Shown here piece after piece: positions 8,161-16,472 of a stretch of 64,000 nucleotides of DNA (position 1 is its first letter; every line of letters begins with the position of its first letter). This stretch comes from Flavobacterium solisilvae (GTDB taxonomy: Bacteria > Bacteroidota > Bacteroidia > Flavobacteriales > Flavobacteriaceae). Location: the NCBI RefSeq assembly GCF_012911605.1, contig NZ_JAAMPT010000207.1:248001-312000 (forward strand), read 5' to 3'. Position numbers and translations under genes: made by a program. The notes under the pieces were generated by a model. The model did no database searches and had not been told where the DNA came from. It worked only from the letters and a program-made list of their open reading frames with translations.

Positions 8161-9975
8161 ATGAGAAAAATATCTTTAGTAATGATGACGCTACTTTTAG
8201 CTTTCACATTACCAGCAAATGCTCAATTAGGAAAATTACTTGGCAAAGGTAAATCGGCCGGAAAAAAATCGGGAAGTTTTGCCACCGTTTGGGAGTCAGA
8301 ATTTGATAACAAAGCAACACGACTTGCCGTTGCGGTAAACAGTGGTGAATATATTCTTGGAACCGATGATAATTCGGCTACGGTTTTAGATGCTAATGGA
8401 AAAACCGTTTGGAGTGGCGATTATAAAAAAATTACAACTAACAAAACCAACAAATGTGAATACCAGTATATTATTCACAAAGGTGAAGGAAAAGGCGGTT
8501 ATTTATTTCTTTTTGACGAAAGAAAATTGGGAACCGATAGAGTAGCAGTAATTGATGTTGCTACTGGAAAAGAATTGTGGAATTCTGAACAATATCAAAA
8601 TCTTTTGCCAAAAGGCGGAACCAAAAATGTTGAAGGTACAGATGAAGGTGAATTGGAAACGGTAAAATACATCTTCGAATTGGATGCGTTTTTAATTTCA
8701 CAAAAAGCTTCGGTTATTTTAGTAAATGCTAATACTGGCGAAAAAATTTGGGAAACCAATCGTTTTAAAGGTGGTGTTGGAAAATACATTTATGATGCAA
8801 AACGAAACGAAATCATCATGATTAATTTTAAACCAACAGCACTTGGAGCTTTGTTTGCCGGATTTAAAAATCAGTTAGTGAAAATCAATGCAACTAATGG
8901 TGATGTGCTTTGGGATGCAACTTTTATGGGAACAATCGAGAAAGAATTGGTGACACGAAGAGCTATTGTTGACCTTTGGATTAAAGGCGATAAATTATAC
9001 ATGTATTTAAACGGATTGCAGGTTTATAACATCAACAACGGGCAAAAACTTTGGGAAGCAATTTATGAAAATGATATGGATGGCGGCGGAAAAGGATTGT
9101 TCTCTAGTACATTAAATAAAAAATATTACAGAACAATTGCCGATCCAGTTTTTACCGATGATGCCGTTTATTTAGTGATGTTTGGAACGCGTGACAGAAC
9201 GAAATATGTTGAAAAACATGATTTGGAAAGTGGTAAATTACTTTGGGCTTCGGAGAAAATTACAGGAGCATTCAGTATGCCGAATTTGTACAGAGCCAAT
9301 GGCAAAATACTCCTTCAGATTGGTGGAAAAGTACAAGTGCAAGAACTTCGTCAAGAAACAAGGTCAAATCCAATGGGAGGAAGTTATAAAGAAACTGTTG
9401 CCTACATTTATTGGGATTATAAAGCACAAAAAAATGGCGTTTTAGCGATTGACGATAAAACTGGACAAACGTCATGGCGTTCTGAAAAATTTGATAAACG
9501 AATTACCGATTTAATAGTTCACGAAGATAAATCAGTATTTGTTGGTGATGGTGATGAGTTTTATGGATATGATATTGCTTCTGGAAATCAATTATTTGAT
9601 GTAAAACATAACGATGCTAAAGTGGGTAAGGCTACAGATGTTATTGATTTTAATGATAAAGTAGTTGTACTTTCAGAAAAAGGATTGGCTTCTTACAATA
9701 AAAAAGATGGTTCGCGAGCATATGCTTCAGAAAAAATCAAAGGTGTAGATTATTTCTATGAAATTGGCGGAAACTATTTTCTTAGAGATCAAAGAAATTC
9801 CAAAAACAGAATTTTTGGTATCGATATGACTAATGGCGAAACCAAAGGTTCAGTAGAATCAAAAGGAAAAGGTGGAAGTCCAACGTATGGTGCTGGAATT
9901 GATATTTCGGGCGATGGCGAATATATTTTTGCTTTCAAAGGAAAAAAAGCCGAGAAAATTAGAGTAAATAATTAA
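8161..9975 (+). CDS. Exported PQQ-like beta-propeller protein
   Basis: A 604-residue protein with a signal peptide (about 1-21, PANAQ). Repeated blades of the PQQ/WD-like type carry the pattern of an aspartate-rich turn followed by G-x-x-LW: DANGKTVWSGD, DVATGKELWNSE, NANTGEKIWETN, NATNGDVLWDAT, NINNGQKLWEA, DLESGKLLWASE and DDKTGQTSWRSE. About seven or eight blades fit, as in BamB-like or quinoprotein-like propellers. No PQQ-enzyme active-site residues are evident, so a binding or scaffold role in the envelope is more likely than dehydrogenase activity. It is the second gene of the operon behind promoter A. Confidence 0.72.
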   Translation: MRKISLVMMTLLLAFTLPANAQLGKLLGKGKSAGKKSGSFATVWESEFDNKATRLAVAVNSGEYILGTDDNSATVLDANGKTVWSGDYKKITTNKTNKCEYQYIIHKGEGKGGYLFLFDERKLGTDRVAVIDVATGKELWNSEQYQNLLPKGGTKNVEGTDEGELETVKYIFELDAFLISQKASVILVNANTGEKIWETNRFKGGVGKYIYDAKRNEIIMINFKPTALGALFAGFKNQLVKINATNGDVLWDATFMGTIEKELVTRRAIVDLWIKGDKLYMYLNGLQVYNINNGQKLWEAIYENDMDGGGKGLFSSTLNKKYYRTIADPVFTDDAVYLVMFGTRDRTKYVEKHDLESGKLLWASEKITGAFSMPNLYRANGKILLQIGGKVQVQELRQETRSNPMGGSYKETVAYIYWDYKAQKNGVLAIDDKTGQTSWRSEKFDKRITDLIVHEDKSVFVGDGDEFYGYDIASGNQLFDVKHNDAKVGKATDVIDFNDKVVVLSEKGLASYNKKDGSRAYASEKIKGVDYFYEIGGNYFLRDQRNSKNRIFGIDMTNGETKGSVESKGKGGSPTYGAGIDISGDGEYIFAFKGKKAEKIRVNN

Positions 9976-9999
9976 TATTTTTTTTTGGAGAGTTTAAGC

Positions 10000-10031
10000 A
10001 AAAGGACTGCACGTGTTGTAGTCCTTTTTTT
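10000..10031 (+). terminator. Terminator after beta-propeller gene
   Basis: Stem AAAAGGACTGCA (10000-10011) pairs with TGTAGTCCTTTT (10017-10028), followed by T residues. It lies only about 14 bp upstream of the next ATG at 10045. Confidence 0.85.
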
Positions 10032-10044
10032 AACACAATAAATT

Positions 10045-11469
10045 ATGAAAAAAAGATACGCTATTTTTTGTCTTTTTGTTGTTTTTTCAAGCTATTCGCA
10101 GCAAGTTCAATTTGCACATAAAGTGATAAAATATTCAACCGATTTAGGCGGAAAACAACACGGAATTAAAAGAATTCTGGGCAAACCCGATGCTTTTCCT
10201 CAAGGCGGAAGTTCACCAAATGCTTGGATACCAAAAAATGCGCTCGATGGATATGAATTTGTAGAAGTAGCTTTTGAAAAACCGCAAACCGTAAAACAAG
10301 TTGCTATTTTTGAAAATCTAAACGCAGGTTGTGTGGTGAAAATTGGAGTTGATACTGGAAACGGAAAATATCAAACGGTTTGGTATCGAAAAAAAGACTG
10401 GCAAACACCAAGTTATAAATCAACCTTGCACTCGGATAGAAGTTATTATTTTGGTAGAAAACGACGAAAAATTCATAAATCGCCAGATGTAAATGTAAAT
10501 CCTGCAATAGAATATGCAATTCTTGAAACAGCTGTTGCCAATGTAGTTGCCGTTAGAGTAGAATTTAATTTTGCTCTAATTCCAGGTCAAAAACAAATTG
10601 ACGCTATTGGAATTTCTGATTCAGAAAATCCAATTTTAGTCAATGTAAATACATATTCTAAATTTGAAAAACTACCAGATTCTAAAGTGCTTTTTTTGGA
10701 CGAATCAATACCAGTAAACCCAACGATTTCTCATGACGGAAAGAAATTATTTATTACTCATGGCAAAGATGGAAAAGACGAAATCTACTCGTTTACCAAA
10801 GATGTAAACGGAAATTGGAGCAATAAAACGTTTGAAAAAACATTAAATTCGAATAACAGTTACAACTACGTTGAACATACTGGTGCAAATTATCTTTTAA
10901 AAGGTGGAAACCCAACAACCAAAGGAAATACTAATTCCGGATTTGAATTGTTTGCGCCAACAACAGACGGTTATCAATCGCTTGGTGCTGTAAAAATTGC
11001 AGCGTATAATAATTATGATGATACTGCCGATGCCACGATGACAAGTGATGGTAAAACGTTAATCATGGCAATCGAAACCGATTTTACTCAAGGCGGAACC
11101 GATTTATATTTTACTCATAAAAAAGAAGACGGAACTTTTGGACTTCTTCAAAATATGGGTAAAATAATTAATTCTGCTGCCGATGAAGGCATGTGCCATC
11201 TTCTGTCGGATAATAAGACTTTATTGTTTAGCAGCAACGGTTTTAGTACTTATGGCGATTATGATATTTTTATAACGTATCGATTAGATGATACGTGGAA
11301 GAATTGGTCAGAACCCATTAATTTAGGTAGTAAAGTAAATTCTAATGATTTTGACGGATTGCCTTTTTATGACGAGCATTCGGAACAGCTATATTTTATC
11401 TCCATGCAAGATGGAAATCAGGTTATTAAAACGATTAATTTGCCTAAATCAGTACTAAAACAAGAATAA
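10045..11469 (+). CDS. Exported protein with discoidin-like and PD40 (WD40-like) repeats
   Basis: A 474-residue protein with a signal peptide (about 1-18). The N-terminal part (about 25-195) has the strand pattern of a galactose-binding, F5/8C-like domain (NAWIPKNALDGYEFVEVAFEKP and so on). The C-terminal part (about 220-470) carries PD40-type beta repeats with NPTISHDGKKLFITH, TADATMTSDGKTLIMA and ISMQDGNQVIKT. Related Bacteroidota proteins often continue into an OmpA peptidoglycan-binding domain; here the protein ends after the propeller. No -7 element is visible between the preceding terminator and the ATG, so transcription may depend on read-through. Confidence 0.68.
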   Translation: MKKRYAIFCLFVVFSSYSQQVQFAHKVIKYSTDLGGKQHGIKRILGKPDAFPQGGSSPNAWIPKNALDGYEFVEVAFEKPQTVKQVAIFENLNAGCVVKIGVDTGNGKYQTVWYRKKDWQTPSYKSTLHSDRSYYFGRKRRKIHKSPDVNVNPAIEYAILETAVANVVAVRVEFNFALIPGQKQIDAIGISDSENPILVNVNTYSKFEKLPDSKVLFLDESIPVNPTISHDGKKLFITHGKDGKDEIYSFTKDVNGNWSNKTFEKTLNSNNSYNYVEHTGANYLLKGGNPTTKGNTNSGFELFAPTTDGYQSLGAVKIAAYNNYDDTADATMTSDGKTLIMAIETDFTQGGTDLYFTHKKEDGTFGLLQNMGKIINSAADEGMCHLLSDNKTLLFSSNGFSTYGDYDIFITYRLDDTWKNWSEPINLGSKVNSNDFDGLPFYDEHSEQLYFISMQDGNQVIKTINLPKSVLKQE

Positions 11470-11488
11470 AATTTGTTAAAAAGTGTCA

Positions 11489-11538
11489 AAATACGACAAA
11501 TGCCTTATTGATTGCTATTCGTTTGTGAAGCAATTTTG
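11489..11538 (+). promoter_or_regulatory. Regulon promoter B: 22-bp palindrome plus -7 element
   Basis: Imperfect palindrome at 11489-11510 (AAATACG...CTTATTG). The -7 element CAATTTTG at 11531-11538 starts 21 bp after its right edge. It drives the lipoprotein gene at 11564. Confidence 0.7.
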
Positions 11539-11563
11539 TCCAATAACTTAATAAACAAATATT

Positions 11564-12112
11564 ATGAAAACAATGAAACAATTCGGATTAATGTTAACTT
11601 TTGTAATGGCAACTTTACTTTCTTCTTGTAGCGGTGATGATAATGGTGGTGGCGGAGGTTCTGCTGCAAATGGAACTATAAAAGCTAAAGTTGGAGGTTC
11701 TAATTTCAAATCAATGGAAATAGCAAGCTTTGCATCAAAAAACGCAATTGGTGGTGGAGCTTATATGATTGCTATTCAAGGAAGTGACGAAGAAGGAAAC
11801 GCAATTCAATTAATTTTAAACGGAGTTGATGGTCAACCTGGAACTTTCGAAATTGGCACTGATACAACAATTTCTGCTGTTGGAACTTATACGGAAACAG
11901 AAATTAATTTGTCAAATCCTGCGGCATCAACCTTTACAACTTGGGCTGCACCTTATGAAGATTCAGGTGTTGTCGGTTCAATTACTATTAGTGAAATTAC
12001 AGATACTACAATTAAAGGAACTTTCAATTTTACTGGTAAAAATCAAGAAGGAACAGATACTAAAGCGGTAACAAATGGTGCATTCAATTTAGATTTTACA
12101 ACTGGAAACTAA
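11564..12112 (+). CDS. Lipoprotein, DUF6252-like
   Basis: A 182-residue lipoprotein with lipidation at Cys22 (LLSSC), then SGDDNGGGGG, an acidic/glycine linker. The mature part is all-beta: NGTIKAKVGGSNFKSM, IQLILNGVDGQPGTFEIG, ISEITDTTIKGTFNFTGK and VTNGAFNLDF. This is the layout of the small flavobacterial lipoprotein family commonly labelled DUF6252; its function is unknown to me. It is monocistronic, with palindromic promoter B upstream and a strong terminator downstream, so it is a probable target of the neighbouring two-component system. Confidence 0.65.
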   Translation: MKTMKQFGLMLTFVMATLLSSCSGDDNGGGGGSAANGTIKAKVGGSNFKSMEIASFASKNAIGGGAYMIAIQGSDEEGNAIQLILNGVDGQPGTFEIGTDTTISAVGTYTETEINLSNPAASTFTTWAAPYEDSGVVGSITISEITDTTIKGTFNFTGKNQEGTDTKAVTNGAFNLDFTTGN

Positions 12113-12131
12113 TTTTCTGAATTTTAATTTT

Positions 12132-12164
12132 AAAAAGGCCTAGTTTTAAACTAGGCCTTTTTTT
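12132..12164 (+). terminator. Terminator after DUF6252-like lipoprotein
   Basis: Perfect 15-bp inverted repeat AAAAAGGCCTAGTTT / AAACTAGGCCTTTTT (12132-12146 and 12148-12162), followed by T residues. Only 2 bp separate it from palindrome C. Confidence 0.9.
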
Positions 12165-12166
12165 GT

Positions 12167-12216
12167 TAATAAGGCATTTGTCGTATTCTTTTGTTAAAGT
12201 TCTTTGTACAAATTTG
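12167..12216 (+). promoter_or_regulatory. Regulon promoter C: 22-bp palindrome plus -7 element
   Basis: Palindrome at 12167-12188 (TAATAAG GCATTTGT CGTATTC). The -7 element CAAATTTG at 12209-12216 again starts 21 bp after its right edge. It drives the 92-residue membrane protein and probably the first kinase. Confidence 0.72.
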
Positions 12217-12236
12217 TACTGTAAATTTAATATGAG

Positions 12237-12515
12237 ATGGAATATTTATTGGCTATAGTATTTTTGTTGCTTCTATTGGTTATATTTTGCTTAGCAAATA
12301 AAATAGTTATTGATAGAAATAAATACAAATCTAAATTGAAACTGTTAAATCAATTAATAAATGATTTAAATAGTCAACAAGAAATGCAGAATTGTCAAAT
12401 CAATATTTCTGTTGAGTTTAGAGACCGATTAAATCAAATTGTGAATGAAATAAATCGAGATGTTTTTGAACTAAGTTTTCAGTTATTTGAAGAAAATTAT
12501 CAAAAAAAAGAATAA
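12237..12515 (+). CDS. Small membrane-anchored coiled-coil protein
   Basis: No family recognised. The 92 residues comprise one N-terminal membrane segment (about 3-21, MEYLLAIVFLLLLLVIFCLA), then a charged, probably helical region to the end with heptad-like leucines (KLLNQLINDLNSQQEMQ, FRDRLNQIVNEINRDVFEL). The ATG lies 20 bp after the -7 element of promoter C, and a sensor kinase gene follows 51 bp after the stop. It could be an accessory or modulator of the kinase; this is inferred from position only. Confidence 0.55.
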   Translation: MEYLLAIVFLLLLLVIFCLANKIVIDRNKYKSKLKLLNQLINDLNSQQEMQNCQINISVEFRDRLNQIVNEINRDVFELSFQLFEENYQKKE

Positions 12516-12566
12516 TGAACCATATTATTTAACAAATTTGATACATTTATAGTGCAAAATACTAAG

Positions 12567-14480
12567 ATGAAAAAAAGTACACTTGTTTTATTAATACTGT
12601 TTAATTGTTTCTATTCTTTTTCACAAGAATTGAAAGATGTATTGTTTAAAGCATATTCTTCAAAGGACTCGTCTAACTATTATTTTAATCTAGCCAAAAG
12701 TAAAATCAAAAGTAAAGACGATCAAGCTCAGTTTTATTTCTGTAAAAATGCTCGTTTTGCCGATTTAAATCAATATGATAGTGCTGTTTTTTATGGACAA
12801 AAAGCAATAAAAATTCTTGAAAATAAAGGCGATTTGAATTCGCTTATGACCGTTTATAGCAACTTGAATAATGTTTATAATAATCAAGGGAAATATGACA
12901 AAGCAATTGAGTATTCATTAAAAGGATTAAAAAAAGCCGAAAAAGAAAAAAAAGATGGATGGATTTCTTACTTCAATACACAGCTTTCTAGGGATTATCA
13001 CGATTATGAAAGTTATGAAAAAGGAATTTATTTTGGAAAAAAGGCATTAAAAATGTTGCTCCAAAAAAAAGATGCAGATGCTGGTGCAATTTGGCAAACG
13101 CTAAATGCAATCGCAATTAATTATGACGATTGGAATAAACCTGATAGCGCATTATTTTATCACAAAAAAGTTTTTCACTATTTTAAAGGCAAAGACACAC
13201 TAAACATTCCAAGTACATACAACAATATTGGGAATACACTTTTAAAACAAAAGAAATACAAAGAAGCTAAACATTGGTTAAAAATAGGTTTGAAAATTTC
13301 TGAAATGAAATCAGATGCTTCAAAAAATATTTTAAACACACGTTTTTTTTACGAAAGAGCAACATTATTTACCAATCTTGCCACCATAGAATCAGAATTG
13401 AATAATTTTTCTGAAGCCGAAAAACTTTTTGTCAAAGCGCATGATTTTGCTAGTAAAAGTAAAAGTGCCGAAAAACTCAGAGATTTATATGCTCAGCGAG
13501 CTAAGTTTTTTACCAAAGCAAAAAAATATAAACATGCCACCGAAGATCATGAAAAATATATAAAACTTCGGGATTCGGTTTTTGATGCTAAACGAGCTAA
13601 AACGTTTGCCGAACTTGAAGCAAAATACCAAAACGAGAAAAAAGAAAAAGAATTGTTACAAGTAAAATCTAAAGTAGTTGAACGCGAAAATTTAATTAAA
13701 AAGAAAAATACTCAGTTTATAATTTTGTCGCTTATTGTAGTTGGTCTGTTGATAATTAGTTACTTAATTTATCGTCAACAGAAATTAAAAAACAAACAAC
13801 AAAAGCAAGAATTTGAACTAAAATCGGCAATTGCAAAGATTGAAACTCAGAACAAATTACAAGAACAACGATTGCAAATTTCAAGAGATTTACACGATAA
13901 TATTGGTTCGCAGTTGACGTTTATTATTTCGTCGGTTGATAATATAAAATATGCTTTTGACATTACAAATAGTAAATTAGATAATAAACTTTCAGGAATT
14001 AGTGATTTTGCAAAGTCAACTATAATCGAGCTTCGCGATACCATTTGGGCAATGAATAAAAGTGAAATTACCTTTGAAGATTTGCAAATTCGAATTCATA
14101 ATTTCATTGAAAAAGCCAAAATTGCAAAAACCGATATCAGCTTTAATTTTACTGTTGATAGTCAATTGAAAGAATGCAAGTTTTCTTCGGTGGAAGGAAT
14201 GAATATCTACCGAACCATTCAAGAAGCGATAAATAACAGCATGAAATATGCTAATTCGAAAACTATTTCAATAGACATCAAACCAAACCAAGACGATATT
14301 GAAATTTTAATTAATGACGATGGTAAAGGTTTCAATATTGATGAGGTTTCACTAGGAAATGGAATAGTGAATATGAAAAAAAGAATTTCAGATGTTAATG
14401 GGTTTTTTGATATTCAATCTAATGAAAATAAAGGAACTAAAATAAAAATTACTATTCCTAAAAAGTGTAAAAAAGTTTAA
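12567..14480 (+). CDS. TPR-domain sensor histidine kinase (HisKA_3 type), kinase 1
   Basis: Two-component sensor kinase. From the ATG at 12567 (a GTG at 12552 is in frame but lacks support) it has 637 residues: signal peptide about 1-20, periplasmic tetratricopeptide repeats about 30-340, a coiled stretch, a membrane segment about 383-402, a HisKA_3 dimerisation domain with RDLHDNIGSQL (phosphoacceptor His about 443), and a HATPase domain with NNSMKYANSKT (N box), NDDGKGF (G1) and GNGIVNMKKR (G2). It is a close paralogue of the kinase at 14696. No response regulator follows it directly, so it may share the regulator at 16473. Confidence 0.9.
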   Translation: MKKSTLVLLILFNCFYSFSQELKDVLFKAYSSKDSSNYYFNLAKSKIKSKDDQAQFYFCKNARFADLNQYDSAVFYGQKAIKILENKGDLNSLMTVYSNLNNVYNNQGKYDKAIEYSLKGLKKAEKEKKDGWISYFNTQLSRDYHDYESYEKGIYFGKKALKMLLQKKDADAGAIWQTLNAIAINYDDWNKPDSALFYHKKVFHYFKGKDTLNIPSTYNNIGNTLLKQKKYKEAKHWLKIGLKISEMKSDASKNILNTRFFYERATLFTNLATIESELNNFSEAEKLFVKAHDFASKSKSAEKLRDLYAQRAKFFTKAKKYKHATEDHEKYIKLRDSVFDAKRAKTFAELEAKYQNEKKEKELLQVKSKVVERENLIKKKNTQFIILSLIVVGLLIISYLIYRQQKLKNKQQKQEFELKSAIAKIETQNKLQEQRLQISRDLHDNIGSQLTFIISSVDNIKYAFDITNSKLDNKLSGISDFAKSTIIELRDTIWAMNKSEITFEDLQIRIHNFIEKAKIAKTDISFNFTVDSQLKECKFSSVEGMNIYRTIQEAINNSMKYANSKTISIDIKPNQDDIEILINDDGKGFNIDEVSLGNGIVNMKKRISDVNGFFDIQSNENKGTKIKITIPKKCKKV

Positions 14481-14500
14481 TTCATCGGAATTATTACTTA

Positions 14501-14531
14501 AAAAAATACGGCATTTGCCGTATTTTTTTTT
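14501..14531 (+). terminator. Terminator-like hairpin after kinase 1, coincident with operator D
   Basis: AAAAATACGGCA TT TGCCGTATTTTT forms a strong hairpin with about 11 pairs and an uninterrupted T run to 14532, 20 bp after the kinase stop. The same bases are the palindromic operator of the next promoter. Confidence 0.75.
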
Positions 14532-14553
14532 TCAACCATTACAACCATCTTTG
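14504..14553 (+). promoter_or_regulatory. Regulon promoter D: 22-bp palindrome plus -7 element
   Basis: This is the most perfect copy of the palindrome (14504-14525, core TACGGCATTTGCCGTA). The -7 element CATCTTTG is at 14546-14553, 20 bp downstream. Transcription would start near 14558, about 138 bp before the kinase 2 ATG, a much longer leader than at the other four sites. Confidence 0.75.
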
Positions 14554-14557
14554 TTTA

Positions 14558-14672
14558 GTTAAATGTGGTGTTTAATACTGTATTAAATGTAAAAACGGTT
14601 GTTTTTATTGTTGTCCTTTTCAAACCATATTGAGTCAAGCACAATACTTCAGGTTTGGAAAGGACTTTTTTT
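14558..14672 (+). ncRNA. Structured leader or small RNA upstream of kinase 2
   Basis: This interval holds three consecutive stem-loops: TTTAATAC/GTATTAAA (14571-14587), AAAAAC/GTTTTT (14591-14606), and GTCCTTTTCAAACC/GGTTTGGAAAGGAC (14613-14626 and 14652-14665, one G-T pair). Seven T follow the last one (14666-14672). With the promoter at 14504-14553, the transcript would be about 115 nt ending at an intrinsic terminator, or an attenuated leader of kinase 2. The start is estimated from the -7 element. No similarity to a known RNA family is claimed. Confidence 0.5.
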
Positions 14673-14695
14673 AGCAGGTGTAGTTTTTTTGCCCA

Positions 14696-16471
14696 ATGAT
14701 GATAAAAATCAATACAATATTGGTCGTTTTTTTTCTTTTAATTTTTAAAAGTCAAACCGCTTTGGCACAAAATAACATAACAAAACAAATCGATTCAGTA
14801 AACAATCTTCCATATCAATCAAAAATTGCAAACACCACAAAATTCCTGAAAATTTATCAAGATAATCTAGCTAAAGCTCAAAAAGCTAAATACAAAATTG
14901 GCATAGCCGATTCGTATTCAAATCTTAGTTTGATGTACTATTTTCAAGGAAAATACGATTTGAATACTGCGTATATGTTGAAAGCAACCCGATTGTATCA
15001 ACAGTTAAATTTAAAAGACAAACAGGCTAATTCATTTGCAGTTTATGGTTATCAGTTGAAACTTCGTGATATGAATTCAGCTGTTATGTATATGCAAAAA
15101 GGAATGAAACTGGCGGAATCGATAAAAGACGAATTCAGTTTGAGTGGAATTTATGACAACTATGGAGTTTTGAAAGAAATGCAAAATCAACTAGATAGCG
15201 CACTTTTTTTCTATAATAAATCCTTGAAAATTAAAGAAAAATTAAAAGATAATCCAGGAATTCCATACAGCGCCAACAAAATTGCTTTGGTTAAATTGAT
15301 GCAGAATAAACCCAGTGAAGCCAAAACGCTTTTGGATTATGCTTACAAAATTAGAAGCGATATCAAAGATGTTTATGGAATTGCCGAAAACCTGAATTAT
15401 TATGGGTTTTATTTTAAACAAATTAAAGATGATAAACAGTCGATAAGCTATTTTAAGCAAGCAATCGAATGGAGTAAAAAACACGATTTTCCTTATTTGA
15501 CACAAGATAATTACAAAGAATTATCGAGTGTTTATGAACGAAATGAAGATTTTAGAAAAGCACTTCAAGCGTTTAAAAACCATATCGAAGTTAAAGATAG
15601 TATTTTTAATTCTGATGTTAGAAATAAACAATCGGAACTCGATATTGAATATGAAACCGAACAAAAAGAGAAAGAAATTTTAATCCAAAAAGCAAAATTG
15701 GCAGAGAAAAATCTTTGGATTTTGGGCGGATTTTCATTGGCAATAATCGCAATTCTATTGGGATTTTTGTTGTTTTCTAAACAAAAGCAAAAAACACTTC
15801 AATTGCAAAAAGAAAACGAGTTGAAAGATGCTTTATTGAAAATTGAAACCCAAAATAAATTGCAAGAACAACGTCTCAGAATTTCCAGAGATTTGCACGA
15901 TAATATTGGTTCTCAGCTGACTTTTATTATTTCTACTATCGATAATTTGAAATATGGATTGAAAAATCAAGACGAAAAAATTATCAATAAATTAACCAGT
16001 TTAAGCGGATTTACTAAAGAGACAATTGCGGAACTTCGGGACACGATTTGGGCAATGAACAAAGACGAAATATCGTTTGAAGATTTAAAAATTAGAATTT
16101 CTAATTTCATCGAAAATGCGCAAATTGCTTCCAGCGGAATTGATTTTGAATTCAATTGCCAAGATCATTTTGCACCAATTTCGTTGAGTTCTGTTGAAGG
16201 AATTAACAGTTACAGAATTATTCAAGAATCAATAAATAATGCTTTAAAACATGCTAAAGCAACTAAAGTTTCGGTTGAGGTTTTGTGTCAAAATCAGTTT
16301 ATTGAAATCATAATCAAAGACAACGGAATTGGTTTTAATGAAGCAACAACCAATTTAGGAAACGGATTGAGTAATTTAAAAAAGCGCGCCAAAGAATTAA
16401 ATGGTGAAATTTTAGTAACTTCACAACTCAAAGAAGGAACAACGGTTGTTTTAAAATTTAATAAAAAATAA
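14696..16471 (+). CDS. TPR-domain sensor histidine kinase (HisKA_3 type), kinase 2
   Basis: A 591-residue two-component sensor. Signal peptide about 1-25 (TALAQ); periplasmic TPR repeats about 40-310 (for example SYSNLSLMYYFQGKYD, YDNYGVLKEMQNQLDSALFF); membrane segment about 340-361; HisKA_3 box RDLHDNIGSQLTF with phosphoacceptor His about 401; HATPase with NNALKHAKATK, KDNGIGFNE and GNGLSNLKKR. The last 250 residues are nearly identical in layout to kinase 1. The stop is one base before the response-regulator ATG, a clear operon. It sits behind operator D and the hairpin-rich leader. Confidence 0.92.
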   Translation: MMIKINTILVVFFLLIFKSQTALAQNNITKQIDSVNNLPYQSKIANTTKFLKIYQDNLAKAQKAKYKIGIADSYSNLSLMYYFQGKYDLNTAYMLKATRLYQQLNLKDKQANSFAVYGYQLKLRDMNSAVMYMQKGMKLAESIKDEFSLSGIYDNYGVLKEMQNQLDSALFFYNKSLKIKEKLKDNPGIPYSANKIALVKLMQNKPSEAKTLLDYAYKIRSDIKDVYGIAENLNYYGFYFKQIKDDKQSISYFKQAIEWSKKHDFPYLTQDNYKELSSVYERNEDFRKALQAFKNHIEVKDSIFNSDVRNKQSELDIEYETEQKEKEILIQKAKLAEKNLWILGGFSLAIIAILLGFLLFSKQKQKTLQLQKENELKDALLKIETQNKLQEQRLRISRDLHDNIGSQLTFIISTIDNLKYGLKNQDEKIINKLTSLSGFTKETIAELRDTIWAMNKDEISFEDLKIRISNFIENAQIASSGIDFEFNCQDHFAPISLSSVEGINSYRIIQESINNALKHAKATKVSVEVLCQNQFIEIIIKDNGIGFNEATTNLGNGLSNLKKRAKELNGEILVTSQLKEGTTVVLKFNKK

Positions 16472-16472
16472 C

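Noticed and set aside
12552..12566. GTG start for kinase 1
   Set aside because: It adds five residues before a good signal peptide that starts at the ATG at 12567.
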